From Liolophura sinensis (Eukaryota; Mollusca; Polyplacophora; Chitonida; Chitonidae): 64,000 bases of DNA. Below, piece after piece: positions 13,901 to 20,207 of this stretch. A program made the translations under genes and the position numbers. Where the stretch lies: assembly GCF_032854445.1 (NCBI RefSeq), contig NC_088304.1, forward strand, positions 30,015,732-30,079,731, read 5' to 3'. The first letter of the stretch is position 1, and each line of letters opens with the position of its first letter. A model generated the notes under the pieces. It was not told where the DNA came from, ran no database searches, and saw nothing but the letters and a program-made list of their open reading frames with translations.

Positions 13901-15878
13901 GCTCAGAGCCATCATGAAGTCAGGAGGAGACACATTACAACAGTTCGGAATCAGCATAGACCATAAACTGGCAGGGTCTGGAGGAAATCAGGACCTGGCA
14001 GATAGTAGTGCTCGTATCAAGCAGGCCTCCGGAGACATTCTGAAGTTTGCCCAGACTCAACAGGACAGCATGGAAATGGCTGCCAGAGACTTTGCCTATA
14101 GTCTCTCAAGGACTTATATGGGTAGGTCAAAATGAACAATACCTAAATGTATACCCTTATGTAGCAATACCATCTAAAAATATGAAAATAGCATTGTATC
14201 ATTTGCTGATTAGATTTGATGCCATAGCATTGTTGTACACAGCTCACAATTTATTAGAGGCTCACTCATTCGTCTACAGGAGAGATACAGCCAGTGGTAT
14301 AGTAGGTATCAGAACGACATTCATTGGAAGCTAGCACGTGTTAGTATCTAGTTTTCTTTCACTTTACTGGCGTCAGTTCCACGAAAGCATTGTTGACTGG
14401 CCTAAAAATGTAATTTAAAATCCAGGGGCTCGTTTTACAAGGCTGTTGCAATGCTGCTTCAATAGGCCGAGTCGGCATTTCAGGAATCTGGAAAGTTCAC
14501 GCAGGTTTAGACAAGACAAGGTGGAGGCTCGCACAAACTAACACGGATAAAAGGCAGGATTTTACAGTAGCTGCCAACTGTGTCACCGGGCTGAGAACCA
14601 GCTGTGCGAGATGTATATTCAATCTAGCAAGTACCATGAAATCTGGCCTTATAGCTGTGTTAGTTTGTCAGAGACCCCACCCTGTCTCGCCCATATCTGT
14701 GTGAACTCACAGGACTCCTGATATGCCAACTCAGCTTATTGCATTTACGATGGTGACATATCTCTTCACTATACGTAGCCATGGATGCTATGCCAGACAT
14801 TTGTTGTGATTGTATGGTAAGGTGAACCCCAGGAAATTAAGATAAAGAACTGCTACAAAGCATAATGTTCAGATCAATGTTCAGAATTTCAGCTTGCCAC
14901 ACATCTGAGTTCAACATCATAATTGAAATGAATTTTCTTATAAGAATTGGCTCATAGAATAAGCTCATGGACTGTGCATCTGTAAACATCCACAACCATG
15001 TCAGACAAAAGAAACAGAATGGGTCTTAACATACATTTTGTTTCTTACTTACATGTATCAAATTTTTAATACAGATTTGATTCCATTGTGTTAGGATGAT
15101 GATTCATGGGCAGACATGGACTTATTGGCATTTCTCTTTGTTGAATTGAGCCACATACAAAGATTTATTCTTAATTATGAAGACAGCAGCATTGTAACGT
15201 GGGTTTCAAACTCACTGATATCCAGTCATGGTATTCTGGAGTGACTTATTCATGTAATGTATTTAAAAAAAATGACATGTTTATAGTCACTGGTCTACAA
15301 ATTTGCATGCACACATACTGTACTCGCAGGTGCTTTACTGATAGAGCATGCCAGTTGGTACGGAGCTACCCCTCAGGATGTCTTCACGGCCAAGCAGTGA
15401 GTCTTATGTGTATTTGTTTCATTATTGGTGGCTTCAGTGTGGTGTTTAGGTGAGGCAGTCCTTTAGATGTCAAAATGACCAGAAATACAGAAACAAAACT
15501 CAGTAAACTACTGCGAAAAATGTGAATTCAAGTTGAATACAAGTATAATTATGTATTTGCTCTAAGTAATAATAATATATTACTTTTTGTAGAAAATTTT
15601 TTGCCAGGAGTATATGATTGGACTATTTAGGAAAAAAGAAAAAGCCAAAACACCTTTCTAAGATAAAAAGAACTCAGAATCATGAGAAACGTTTAGTGTG
15701 GACTAAACAAAGTATGTAACCTGTTCATGATCACATGGTGTTTCCCTTCTGCAGATGGTGCCAGCAGGACTTGGCTCCTGTCCTAACTGGAGTAAGGGGA
15801 GATAACTACAGCGAGGCTACTGCACAAGCTAACTTGGCTCTTGTCTTTGATGGTTACCACCAACCGAGCAGACTTTGA
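1922..15878 (+). CDS. Acyl-CoA dehydrogenase, AidB/ACDH-11-like (3' part of a multi-exon gene)
   Basis: Eleven exons joined at GT-AG sites give 446 residues in one frame, ending at TGA 15876-15878. Seen in order: [14 protein letters not shown]; the FAD/substrate-domain motif [11 protein letters not shown]; the middle beta-domain ([16 protein letters not shown], then [16 protein letters not shown]); the C-terminal helical domain with [29 protein letters not shown] and [19 protein letters not shown]; and [15 protein letters not shown], whose Glu sits where MCAD-type enzymes have the catalytic base. These are hallmarks of the AidB branch of flavin-dependent acyl-CoA dehydrogenases, which includes E. 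coli AidB and C. elegans ACDH-11. Family members are about 540-620 residues, so roughly 100-170 N-terminal residues lie upstream. The likely role is alpha,beta-dehydrogenation of an acyl-CoA; the substrate cannot be read. The C-terminus SRL suggests peroxisomal import. Confidence 0.93.
1965..2209 (+). other. Intron, unique part
   Basis: No motif or element recognised before the next minisatellite. Confidence 0.6.
2210..2640. repeat. Minisatellite, about 51-bp unit, about 8 copies
   Basis: The landmark GGAGAATACACAGGCAAGAATG recurs at about 51-bp spacing, with one shortened unit near 2400-2430. It lies inside the intron before the exon at 2664. Confidence 0.9.
2664..2781 (+). CDS. ACAD exon b, [11 protein letters not shown]
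   Basis: Acceptor CTTGTAG and donor GTGAGT flank 39 codons plus one base. The frame reads [18 protein letters not shown], then [11 protein letters not shown], the strongly conserved signature of the acyl-CoA dehydrogenase active-site cleft (MTExxGGSD). The leftover G joins CC at 4215 to make Ala. Confidence 0.92.
2782..3181 (+). other. Intron, unique part
   Basis: T-run near 2872 and otherwise unremarkable sequence between exon b and the 24-bp minisatellite. Confidence 0.6.
3182..3925. repeat. Minisatellite, 24-bp unit, about 31 copies
   Basis: The unit is close to GTACATGTAGATGTTGAGCT plus TGGT. Because 24 is a multiple of 3 and the unit lacks stops in several frames, both strands show long frames of eight-residue repeats (HVDVELGV on +, LHVHQVQH and MYTKFNIY on -). 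They lie inside an intron and are products of the repeat. Confidence 0.96.
4215..4357 (+). CDS. ACAD exon c, start of the beta-domain
   Basis: Acceptor TTTCAG and donor GTAACA. Two bases complete the split Ala codon, then 47 codons read [20 protein letters not shown] and continue through [18 protein letters not shown]. The G.KWF.S....D pattern is typical of AidB-like proteins. Confidence 0.95.
4358..4880 (+). other. Intron
   Basis: AT-rich intron of 523 bp with a duplicated short string (GTGTAACTTTGCACTTGCAATAGC and its neighbour) near 4810-4860. No gene or element recognised. Confidence 0.7.
4881..5030 (+). CDS. ACAD exon d, beta-domain
   Basis: Acceptor CTGTTTCAG and donor GTGAGT flank exactly 50 codons from [14 protein letters not shown] to [25 protein letters not shown] corresponds to the IRLERLKDKLGNR segment of E. 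coli AidB. Confidence 0.96.
5101..5296 (+). mobile_element. tRNA-headed SINE, diverged and tail-less copy
   Basis: Matches the intact SINE at 13321 through AATGACCCAGGAGCCTCTCA, a B-box-like GAGTTCAAGTCC, the CTCATGCTGGCTTCCTCTCC block and AAGTGAAATATTCTTGAG. The A-box region is scrambled, an internal stretch after CTGCGGATGG is missing, and there is no poly-A tail or clear target-site duplication. This looks like an old insertion in the intron after exon d. Confidence 0.85.
5297..5586 (+). other. Intron, unique part
   Basis: No recognisable feature between the SINE fragment and the 48-bp minisatellite. Confidence 0.6.
5587..8905. repeat. Minisatellite, 48-bp unit, about 69 copies
   Basis: The unit reads GATGGAGCTAACCTGACCAG then TATCTAATGGGACCATCGTT then ATCATTTT. 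Two main variants alternate (GATGGAGCTAACC and GATGGATTAATCC). Higher-order duplication is visible: a block with the private variant GTATTCAATGGGAGCATC recurs about 434 bp later (5702 and 6135), and one starting GTGTCTAATG recurs 240 bp later (7431 and 7671). Antisense frames of a 16-residue repeat ([16 protein letters not shown]) arise because 48 is a multiple of 3. Confidence 0.96.
9010..9174 (+). mobile_element. SINE, 5'-truncated copy
   Basis: Starts within the CCATGCTGGCTTCCTCTCC block and carries the tail region to AAGTGAAATATTCTTGAG and TACAGCATAAAACACCAAGC, then AGATAAATACAT. The tRNA-like head is absent. Confidence 0.85.
9344..9470. mobile_element. MITE-like inverted-repeat element
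   Basis: The left arm GGTTTCATAAAGCTTACTTAG pairs imperfectly with the right arm CTAAGTGAGCTTCACGAAAC, giving arms of about 35 bp around a centre of about 55 bp. The ends are G-rich on the left and C-rich on the right. I recall many similar GGCCAGTTTCACGAAGC-type repeats in marine invertebrates. No target-site duplication is clear. Confidence 0.6.
9614..9708 (+). CDS. ACAD exon e, [14 protein letters not shown]
   Basis: Acceptor TTTTGTAG and donor GTATGT flank 31 codons plus two bases. [20 protein letters not shown] then [11 protein letters not shown] covers the start of the C-terminal helical domain. The split Arg codon is completed at 9893. Confidence 0.94.
9893..9992 (+). CDS. ACAD exon f, [15 protein letters not shown]
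   Basis: Acceptor TTTTTCAG and donor GTAAAG. One base completes Arg, then 33 codons. [18 protein letters not shown] is the conserved Arg-Gln-x-Phe-Gly segment that contacts FAD across the dimer interface in this superfamily. Confidence 0.96.
9993..10542 (+). other. Intron, 5' part
   Basis: AT-rich unique sequence with no recognised feature up to the target site of the SINE at 10556. Confidence 0.6.
10556..10820 (+). mobile_element. Full-length SINE with target-site duplication
   Basis: Begins GGGGCCTCCGTGGCTCAATTGG (A-box-like TGGCTCAATTGGTTAAC), has a B-box-like AAGTTCAAATCC, and ends in CACCAATTAAATAAATAAATAAA. A 13-bp direct repeat TACATTGGTTGGA flanks it exactly (10543-10555 and 10821-10833), which fixes the ends. 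The orientation matches the host gene. Confidence 0.95.
10834..11983 (+). other. Intron, 3' part
   Basis: About 1.15 kb of AT-rich sequence. I find no exon, repeat array or mobile element in it. Confidence 0.6.
11984..12124 (+). CDS. ACAD exon g, [18 protein letters not shown]
   Basis: Acceptor TTATTCCAG flanks exactly 47 codons ending KLYTGKQ. The donor GTTCGT is weaker than the others, but the phase and homology support it (AidB has a matching helix followed by TPAAKFVICKRG). Confidence 0.93.
12125..12734 (+). other. Intron
   Basis: 610 bp of unique AT-rich sequence with no recognised feature. Confidence 0.65.
12735..12827 (+). CDS. ACAD exon h, [19 protein letters not shown]
   Basis: Acceptor CTCTGCAG and donor GTATGT flank exactly 31 codons. 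[19 protein letters not shown] is the conserved GG.GY.E....RLYRD-type motif of the superfamily's C-terminal domain. Confidence 0.96.
12869..12938 (-). repeat. Degenerate tRNA-like sequence or SINE head
   Basis: On the minus strand it reads TTTAGCTCAGATGGTTATGA and, about 25 nt later, GTTCAAATCC: an A-box with a perfect GCTC/GAGC D-stem, and a B-box. The acceptor, anticodon and T stems do not pair well, so it is not a working tRNA gene. It is a tRNA pseudogene or the head of an old SINE. Confidence 0.5.
13017..13230 (+). mobile_element. Second SINE family, diverged copy
   Basis: A tRNA-like start GACCGCATCCGTGGCTTAATGG TTAGG is followed by AGCGCAGAGAGGTTTGAGG and CAGTGTCATTATAATGTGAC, then GTTCTTTGCATGATACTTCAG. 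I recall this series from a common molluscan SINE, but no tail or target-site duplication is visible. It could be another repeat class. Confidence 0.5.
13231..13853. repeat. Minisatellite of about 60-bp units containing copies of the next splice acceptor
   Basis: Roughly eight imperfect units carry GACTGCCTGTAGGTGCTGTC then TATCTGTGACGTCTATATTA and a CTCTCAGTTCGTT string. The last unit's TGCCTGTAG is the true acceptor of the exon at 13854 and its GTGCTGTCTAT is the first coding sequence, so the array is built from that intron-exon junction. A SINE (13321-13587) interrupts it. Confidence 0.85.
13321..13587 (+). mobile_element. Full-length SINE inserted in the 60-bp minisatellite
   Basis: Starts GGGGCCTCCGTGGCTCAGTC and ends CGTAAAACACCAATC plus a poly-A tail. 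A-box TGGCTCAGTCGGTTAGC and B-box GAGTTCAAGTCC are present. The 12-bp target-site duplication TCAATTCATTGA lies at 13309-13320 and 13588-13599. It closely resembles the copy at 56640, suggesting a recently active family. Confidence 0.95.
13854..14121 (+). CDS. ACAD exon i with the catalytic-base motif IWEGTT
   Basis: The largest exon, 89 codons plus one base, donor GTAGGT. It opens [19 protein letters not shown]; the Glu of WEGT (residue 300 of the visible protein) aligns with Glu376 of MCAD and the WEG Glu of AidB, so the catalytic base is kept. The rest, to [12 protein letters not shown], is helical. Confidence 0.96.
14460..14741. mobile_element. Foldback element with long imperfect inverted repeats
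   Basis: The left arm, from CAATAGGCCGAGTCGGCATT to CACAAACTAACAC (14460-14544), pairs with the right arm, GTGTTAGTTTGTCAG to CTCAGCTTATTG (14657-14741). Both arms are 85 nt, with weaker pairing about 20 nt further in. The centre is unique and no coding capacity is seen. It lies in the intron between exons i and j. Confidence 0.7.
14742..15329 (+). other. Intron, 3' part
   Basis: Unique AT-rich sequence with no recognised feature. Confidence 0.6.
15330..15396 (+). CDS. ACAD exon j, [20 protein letters not shown]
   Basis: Acceptor ACTCGCAG and donor GTGAGT. Two bases complete a Gly split with 14121, then 21 codons, then two bases of a Gln codon. Short but in phase on both sides. Confidence 0.92.
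15397..15754 (+). other. Intron
   Basis: Unique 358-bp AT-rich intron. The string CAAAACACCTTTCT recurs near 17150, suggesting an unclassified dispersed repeat. Confidence 0.55.
15755..15878 (+). CDS. ACAD last exon, ending in SRL
   Basis: Acceptor CTTCTGCAG. One base completes Gln, then [10 protein letters not shown] through [14 protein letters not shown] and TGA. The final tripeptide Ser-Arg-Leu fits the PTS1 consensus [SAC][KRH][LM]. Confidence 0.92.
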
Positions 15879-16162
15879 TCTTTCCTCAGCAGATTACAGT
15901 GGAGTAATATACAGGAGTATAGTACCAAATATGAACACATGGATTAAAGTATGGATTAAGGGGCTAAAGATCAACAGATTGATTGATGGATATAGTGTTT
16001 ATACTTACAAAGTGACTTATCACTTGTTTAGTCATCTGCAAATGTACTTGGGAACGGTCTGCGTACCATTTGTACAAATGACTGGTACATTTTGCTGGTG
16101 GTGTTTTACTGTAGTTGGTAATGACATGGTGTACAGCTCAGTGCTACATGCTGTTGACAATT

Positions 16163-16202
16163 AATAAATATATCTAGGTATTCATGTACTAATGTAAATA
16201 AA
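16163..16202 (+). terminator. Polyadenylation signals of the ACAD gene
   Basis: Two AATAAA hexamers (16163-16168 and 16197-16202) lie about 285-320 nt after the stop codon and would give a 3' UTR of about 0.3 kb. Another AATAAA at 16729-16734 could give a longer one. Confidence 0.6.
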
Positions 16203-17848
16203 GCAGGTGTTTTTATGGCTTTGACGTGAAAAAGAACATGTTGGTTACACCTGTAAATCTGATAATCAACATTTGCTCAGGGATAACCACTTTAACTTCA
16301 GGTATGAATGTGCCCTAATTCTTCTCATTTTTGGGGCAGATTAGGGATATTAGTAGTGCTGAAAGCAAAGAATTACATTTGTCTTAGTTTTTGTGAGAAG
16401 TAAAGATACGAATATGTTCTTTATTAGACTGACAGACCTTGTGAAAAAAAAATGAAACTAAATAATTGCCCTACAATTGCATATATGTTGGGTAAAAAGA
16501 TCAGGTGTCCCAAAAATTAGAAGAATTTGGTTTATTGTCTGTGTTATGTATATATAGGATTCATACCGTGAAGGAGCATGTATGTCATTACATCTTAATT
16601 TGAGGTAAAAAAAAATCATTGTATTTTTGATGTATAGTTGCCTGATTAAGAATGAACGGCTTTTTTTAATAAGTGTGTTCACATCTATACTGTGCGTATT
16701 TGTGTAAGTTTTACCTTGATAAAAACAAAATAAAGATAATGCAATGTTGTGCTCTGTCCTGATGATGGAAAACATCATGATAATCTTATATTCTGAAAGC
16801 AGCATTGGTTCTCACATATATATGTATATAAAGGATTCAGTTGACAAAGCTGTCGTAATGTCATGTTAAATGCATTTATACCAAGGTGACCGTAGTGCTG
16901 ATGGGTACAACAGACCTAGGTTCGTTATCATGGTTACCATGCCCTTTTGCTTTGTCATTGTGATTGATCACTCGTGCTGTATACCCCGATGACAAGATCA
17001 GCTCAACTCAAATTACCCTTAACGACCTAAAATTTCGCCCAAAAAGTACATTTTTACAGGCAAATAAATGTCACAAAAGAATACTTCTGGTGCTGAAAGC
17101 TACAATTTCCCAGTAGAATACCATCTCTTGTTACAAGCAAACCCCAAAACACCTTTCTGAAATCAAAATTCTCAGAAACAGGATAAAATGGGCTGCTTAG
17201 TCATGGATGACATTTATGGTCAGGGTAAATTTGTCTTGAGCAGGTCTGCAGAGCGGGCCCCAGTTTCAGAAAACAAACTTCTGCTTGATAAGCTCTTCAA
17301 TGTATATTGTCAAAATAGAACTTCAGAACTAGTAAGTTGCATGATCATAATTGAAAAAAATTAGGTTTTGTTACATAAATCTCATCAATCTGTTATAAAC
17401 AGCTTACCTTGTACTAACTGTGATCAAGCATGTTCCGCTGTAGTATGATATGTGTATTGGCCTAGGTTTTTTCCAAGAGTAAATTGTACACGTATTCAGG
17501 GTCTATGCGTGAACTCTATTTTTAAAAAAGATACAGGATCAGATGTAGGGCGTATGTACAGCCTAATGTCGCACAATGATGAAAATATGCTTGTAAAATT
17601 AGTCTTGTGTCTCTGAGAGTCTCAAATCCAGGCATGTCTTGCCGCTCTACCGAAGCGTGCGCAGTTTCAGCTACGTGCATAACACAGCCCAGCGGAAACC
17701 CACATCTCGATACAGCCCTATGTCTTCTTTATGTTATTGGTAATTATATATTCACGAAAGAGTAACGAGTTCACGAGTAAAAAGAAAGTATAAACACCAC
17801 AGATTTTTTTACATGTGGCCTTCGCTTCTTTCTACATTAAGGGTACAG
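16203..17848. other. Intergenic spacer
   Basis: About 1.6 kb with no supported gene. A stretch near 17256 (GGCCCCAGTTTCAGAAAACA) resembles one arm of the MITE-like family at 9344 but has no visible partner. Confidence 0.6.
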
Positions 17849-18058
17849 TACTAAGTCCAAAAAGTCGGGTATTTCTGTACTATTGCCGAATCGCTGAGCA
17901 TCATAAAGCCTGCGGAGCTAAGCCGCGGGAATGTAGGCTTCTCCGCCTTTACTGCAATCGTACATTGACCAAAATAAGTTTGTACATTCCTCTATCTATC
18001 CTACATTCACGTTTCAGTCCGAGGATGTAAATATTTTGACCAATCCTTGGACTTAGTA
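17849..18058. mobile_element. MITE-like element with TA-type inverted repeats
   Basis: A 12-bp perfect inverted repeat TACTAAGTCCAA (17849-17860) and TTGGACTTAGTA (18047-18058) bounds 210 bp without coding capacity. If the outer TA pairs are the target-site duplication, the inverted repeat is CTAAGTCCAA, which fits a small Tc1/mariner-type MITE. It ends about 100 bp before the U1 array. Confidence 0.5.
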
Positions 18059-18120
18059 TTTATCATAAAATACTAAACGGATCATTGCGCGCTAAAAGGT
18101 CACGCCAAATTCAATGCGAT

Positions 18121-18139
18121 TACCCAGAATGCTTTGCGC
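18121..18139 (+). promoter_or_regulatory. ZNF143/Staf-like site upstream of the first U1 gene
   Basis: TACCCAGAATGCTTTGCGC closely fits the vertebrate ZNF143/Staf consensus (core CCCAnnATGCnnnGCG), a known activator site of snRNA genes. It sits 98-116 bp before the first U1, in sequence that is not repeated in the array. Binding in this organism is inferred. Confidence 0.55.
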
Positions 18140-18161
18140 CATTGTATACAATGCGTAGGTG

Positions 18162-18236
18162 GCCAGCCATTTGCAGTTCGCCCAAGCCGGACACGGGCCG
18201 TCTTACACCAGTTTGAGTGGTGAGGCAGATTAAATC
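18162..18236 (+). promoter_or_regulatory. Proximal U1 promoter of unit 1
   Basis: These 75 bp are the only upstream sequence shared with the other units, so the proximal element (PSE equivalent, expected about 40-65 bp upstream) should lie here, around TTCGCCCAAGCCGGACACGG. Unit 1 differs by a few bases and lacks the left arm of the inverted repeat seen elsewhere. Confidence 0.5.
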
Positions 18237-18398
18237 ATACTTACTTGGCACAGGGGCTACCGTGATCAATCAGGCGGTGCCCCCAGGGCGAGGCCTTCCC
18301 ATTGCACTTCGGTGGGCTGACCCCTGCGATCGCCCCAAATGTGGGCGACTCGGGTGCGTAATTTTTACTCAGGGGGACTGCGTTCGCGCTATCCCCTT
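18237..18398 (+). ncRNA. U1: U1 snRNA, unit 1 (5'-end variant)
   Basis: Same RNA as the unit 2 reference except that the 5' end reads ATACTTACTTGG: nt 9, which pairs with the last exon base at 5' splice sites, is U instead of C. The upstream region beyond 75 bp is unique to this copy. A 3'-box-like GTGAAAAACAGA lies at 18411-18422. Confidence 0.93.
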
Positions 18399-18583
18399 TC
18401 ATGAACCTAAGTGAAAAACAGAATACAAACATCAACACTTGTCCTTAGTCGGAGATGCGCATCTGGATTAGACAGCCACCACTGCACTGCTGTGTACAGG
18501 CACGTGCGCACTTCGTGTAGGGTTGGTCGCAGACGTTTGGCATGCATGTGACAGCGGCATCCAAGGCAAGTTTTCTGCACGTA

Positions 18584-19974
18584 CCGTAAGCTGGGGTGAA
18601 TTGGGACGATTTTTGTAGTCTTTTCTTTCTGTGCTTCAGAATATCTGATATAATAAGGACTTTTTCTTCTTATCAGTTTGCATTTAATATATGGGTTCAG
18701 CCAGCATTAGTACAAGTCTTAAATGTATAAGAGTCTGCGATTTTTTTTTGTTTGAAAGTTGTCCGAATTCCCCCCCCCCCACAGGAGGTGGTGACTTCGG
18801 ACATTTACTTTACACCAACACATAAACGAGATAAGCCAACCAAAGGGTTGGTTTCGGACTTTAATTAGGTTTTTAAAAAATACAAATTTTAACTTAAACA
18901 TCTCAGGATGTTTGAAAAGTTATAAATGCACGTGTTTTGCTTAACAATGAAACAAATTTGAGAAACCGCAATCACGTTTACACCATTTGGGAGCATAATT
19001 TTACAGTTTAAAAACAAAAGCTATGCAACACACAGTTCAAATACGGAACAGAACGTCTCTAGAATTCCTTTTGTTGACTATGGGATCCATTCACTGGCGT
19101 CAGCCGCAAATTTGAGCAGACCTCTTCGCAGTGTTTGTGGTTGATTAAGTGCTCCAACTATTTGGTCGAAATCCACTAATGCACAGTCTTCTTCTTTGGG
19201 GTGAACAAATACATTTGTCTGCAGACTTTTTCTTCTTAGAAAAGAAACCTCAAGATCCCCATCTGAATAATACACGGTGTCGATCCTTCCGATGAACAGT
19301 TTCTTCACACGATCCCCGAGCCGCACTAATACCCACTGATCTACATGTAACTCCTTAATTGACTTCACGTTAACCACGCCAGTTAGTCCAGTCCTTCCAC
19401 TGCTTCGCTGAGCATTTCCCGATGACGAGGTTCCCTGGACACCTTCTGTTTCTATATTATCGCAATGGCTGCTAACCCCTTTATCGGAATCTCCACCTTC
19501 TGTGCTCTCAGACGACGCTTCTGTAGATTGCTCTTCTCCTGAACTTGTTTCCTCGGAGTCACTAGTTTCACCGTTGTCATCATCATTGTGGGATAAATCC
19601 TCTGAAGAAACACTTTTTCCCGGCTCAACACGAAGACGCTTTGCTCGTTTCTTTGGCTGTTTACAATCTGCACCACGCATGTCTTTCAACAACGCTATTA
19701 ATGCGCCATCCACTCCATGGCCTCCTGCTCCTTCAGGAGTTTTCTCGGTTTCCCTGGGAATCCTATGAAGAACAGGGGTTGGGTCGTGAGGGACAATGCC
19801 GCACTCTTTAAACGCAGATTTTACATTTTCGCTCTGAGTGGTAGATAATTTCTCTGAAAGTTCATGAAGTAGCCGTGGGAATACATCTTTTGCAACAGTA
19901 ACGATACTATTGTATACTTTTATTGGCTCACTGTCCGAATTCACCACGTTGTCCGAAGTCACCCCAATTTACGG
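18584..19974 (-). mobile_element. Transposon relic, unit 1 (pogo/Tigger/Jerky-type, internally deleted)
   Basis: The left end CCGTAAGCTGGGGTGAATTG and the inverted right end CCGTAAATTGGGGTGACTTC are similar terminal inverted repeats, each bordered by TA (18582-18583, 19975-19976), as expected for the Tc1/mariner/pogo superfamily. The motif GGTGA(A/C)TTCGGAC recurs inside both ends, probably as transposase-binding repeats. Only the transposase C-terminus remains (19078-19962). The internal C-tract at 18770-18780 lies in a hairpin whose stem is TGTCCGAA/TTCGGACA. The same element occupies every unit, so it was in place before amplification. Confidence 0.88.
19078..19962 (-). pseudogene. Transposase C-terminal remnant, unit 1 (open, 294 codons)
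   Basis: Residues 20-75 (VFPRLLHELS, ENVKSAF.CGIVPHDPTPVL) fit the segment after the catalytic domain in pogo/Tigger/Jerky-type transposases. Residues 105-190 are Ser/Asp/Glu-rich with a basic patch KQPKKRAKRLR before them. Residues 207-285 (VDQWVLVRLGDRVKKLFIGR through LRRGLLKF) resemble the small C-terminal domain of invertebrate members. No DDE domain or DNA-binding domain is present. The frame begins after TAA at the transposon tip; the first codon that could start is GTG, its first 11 or so residues are translated inverted repeat, and the first ATG is near codon 94. In unit 1 residue 53 is Glu and residue 66 His. Confidence 0.85.
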
Positions 19975-19976
19975 TA

Positions 19977-20126
19977 CTGATGGACAGAATATAACCAAAG
20001 GAGTGAAAAAGGTTTTAACACTGACAGAGATTGGGTGCCAAAGGAAAGTGAGGAAAGCTCGTATTTGACGAGAGACAGAACACCCACTCAAGTCTCGTGC
20101 GCACTTCGTGCGTTTTGTGCCGGGCC
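19977..20126. other. Spacer between relic and next U1 (reference for all units)
   Basis: About 150 bp of non-coding sequence present in units 1-22. It ends with CGTGCGCACTTCGTG (20096-20110), a 15-bp string also found 266 bp after the U1 start (18503-18517 in unit 1). No known promoter motif recognised. Confidence 0.6.
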
Positions 20127-20207
20127 AAGACGGCCAGCCATTTGCGGTTCGCCCAAGCCGGACACGGGCCGTCTTTCACCAGTTTGAGTGGTGAGGCAGA
20201 TCAAATC
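20127..20207 (+). promoter_or_regulatory. Proximal U1 promoter with 9-bp inverted repeat (reference, units 2-23)
   Basis: AAGACGGCC (20127-20135) and GGCCGTCTT (20167-20175) form a perfect inverted repeat with a 31-nt spacer, spanning -81 to -33 of U1, where the proximal sequence element is expected. TCACCA/TGGTGA makes a second small hairpin next to it. No match to the vertebrate PSE consensus is evident. Confidence 0.5.

Noticed and set aside
15841-16164. 107-residue frame overlapping the last ACAD exon
   Set aside because: Out of frame with the spliced gene, which reads through 15876-15878 to its stop; the rest is 3' UTR.
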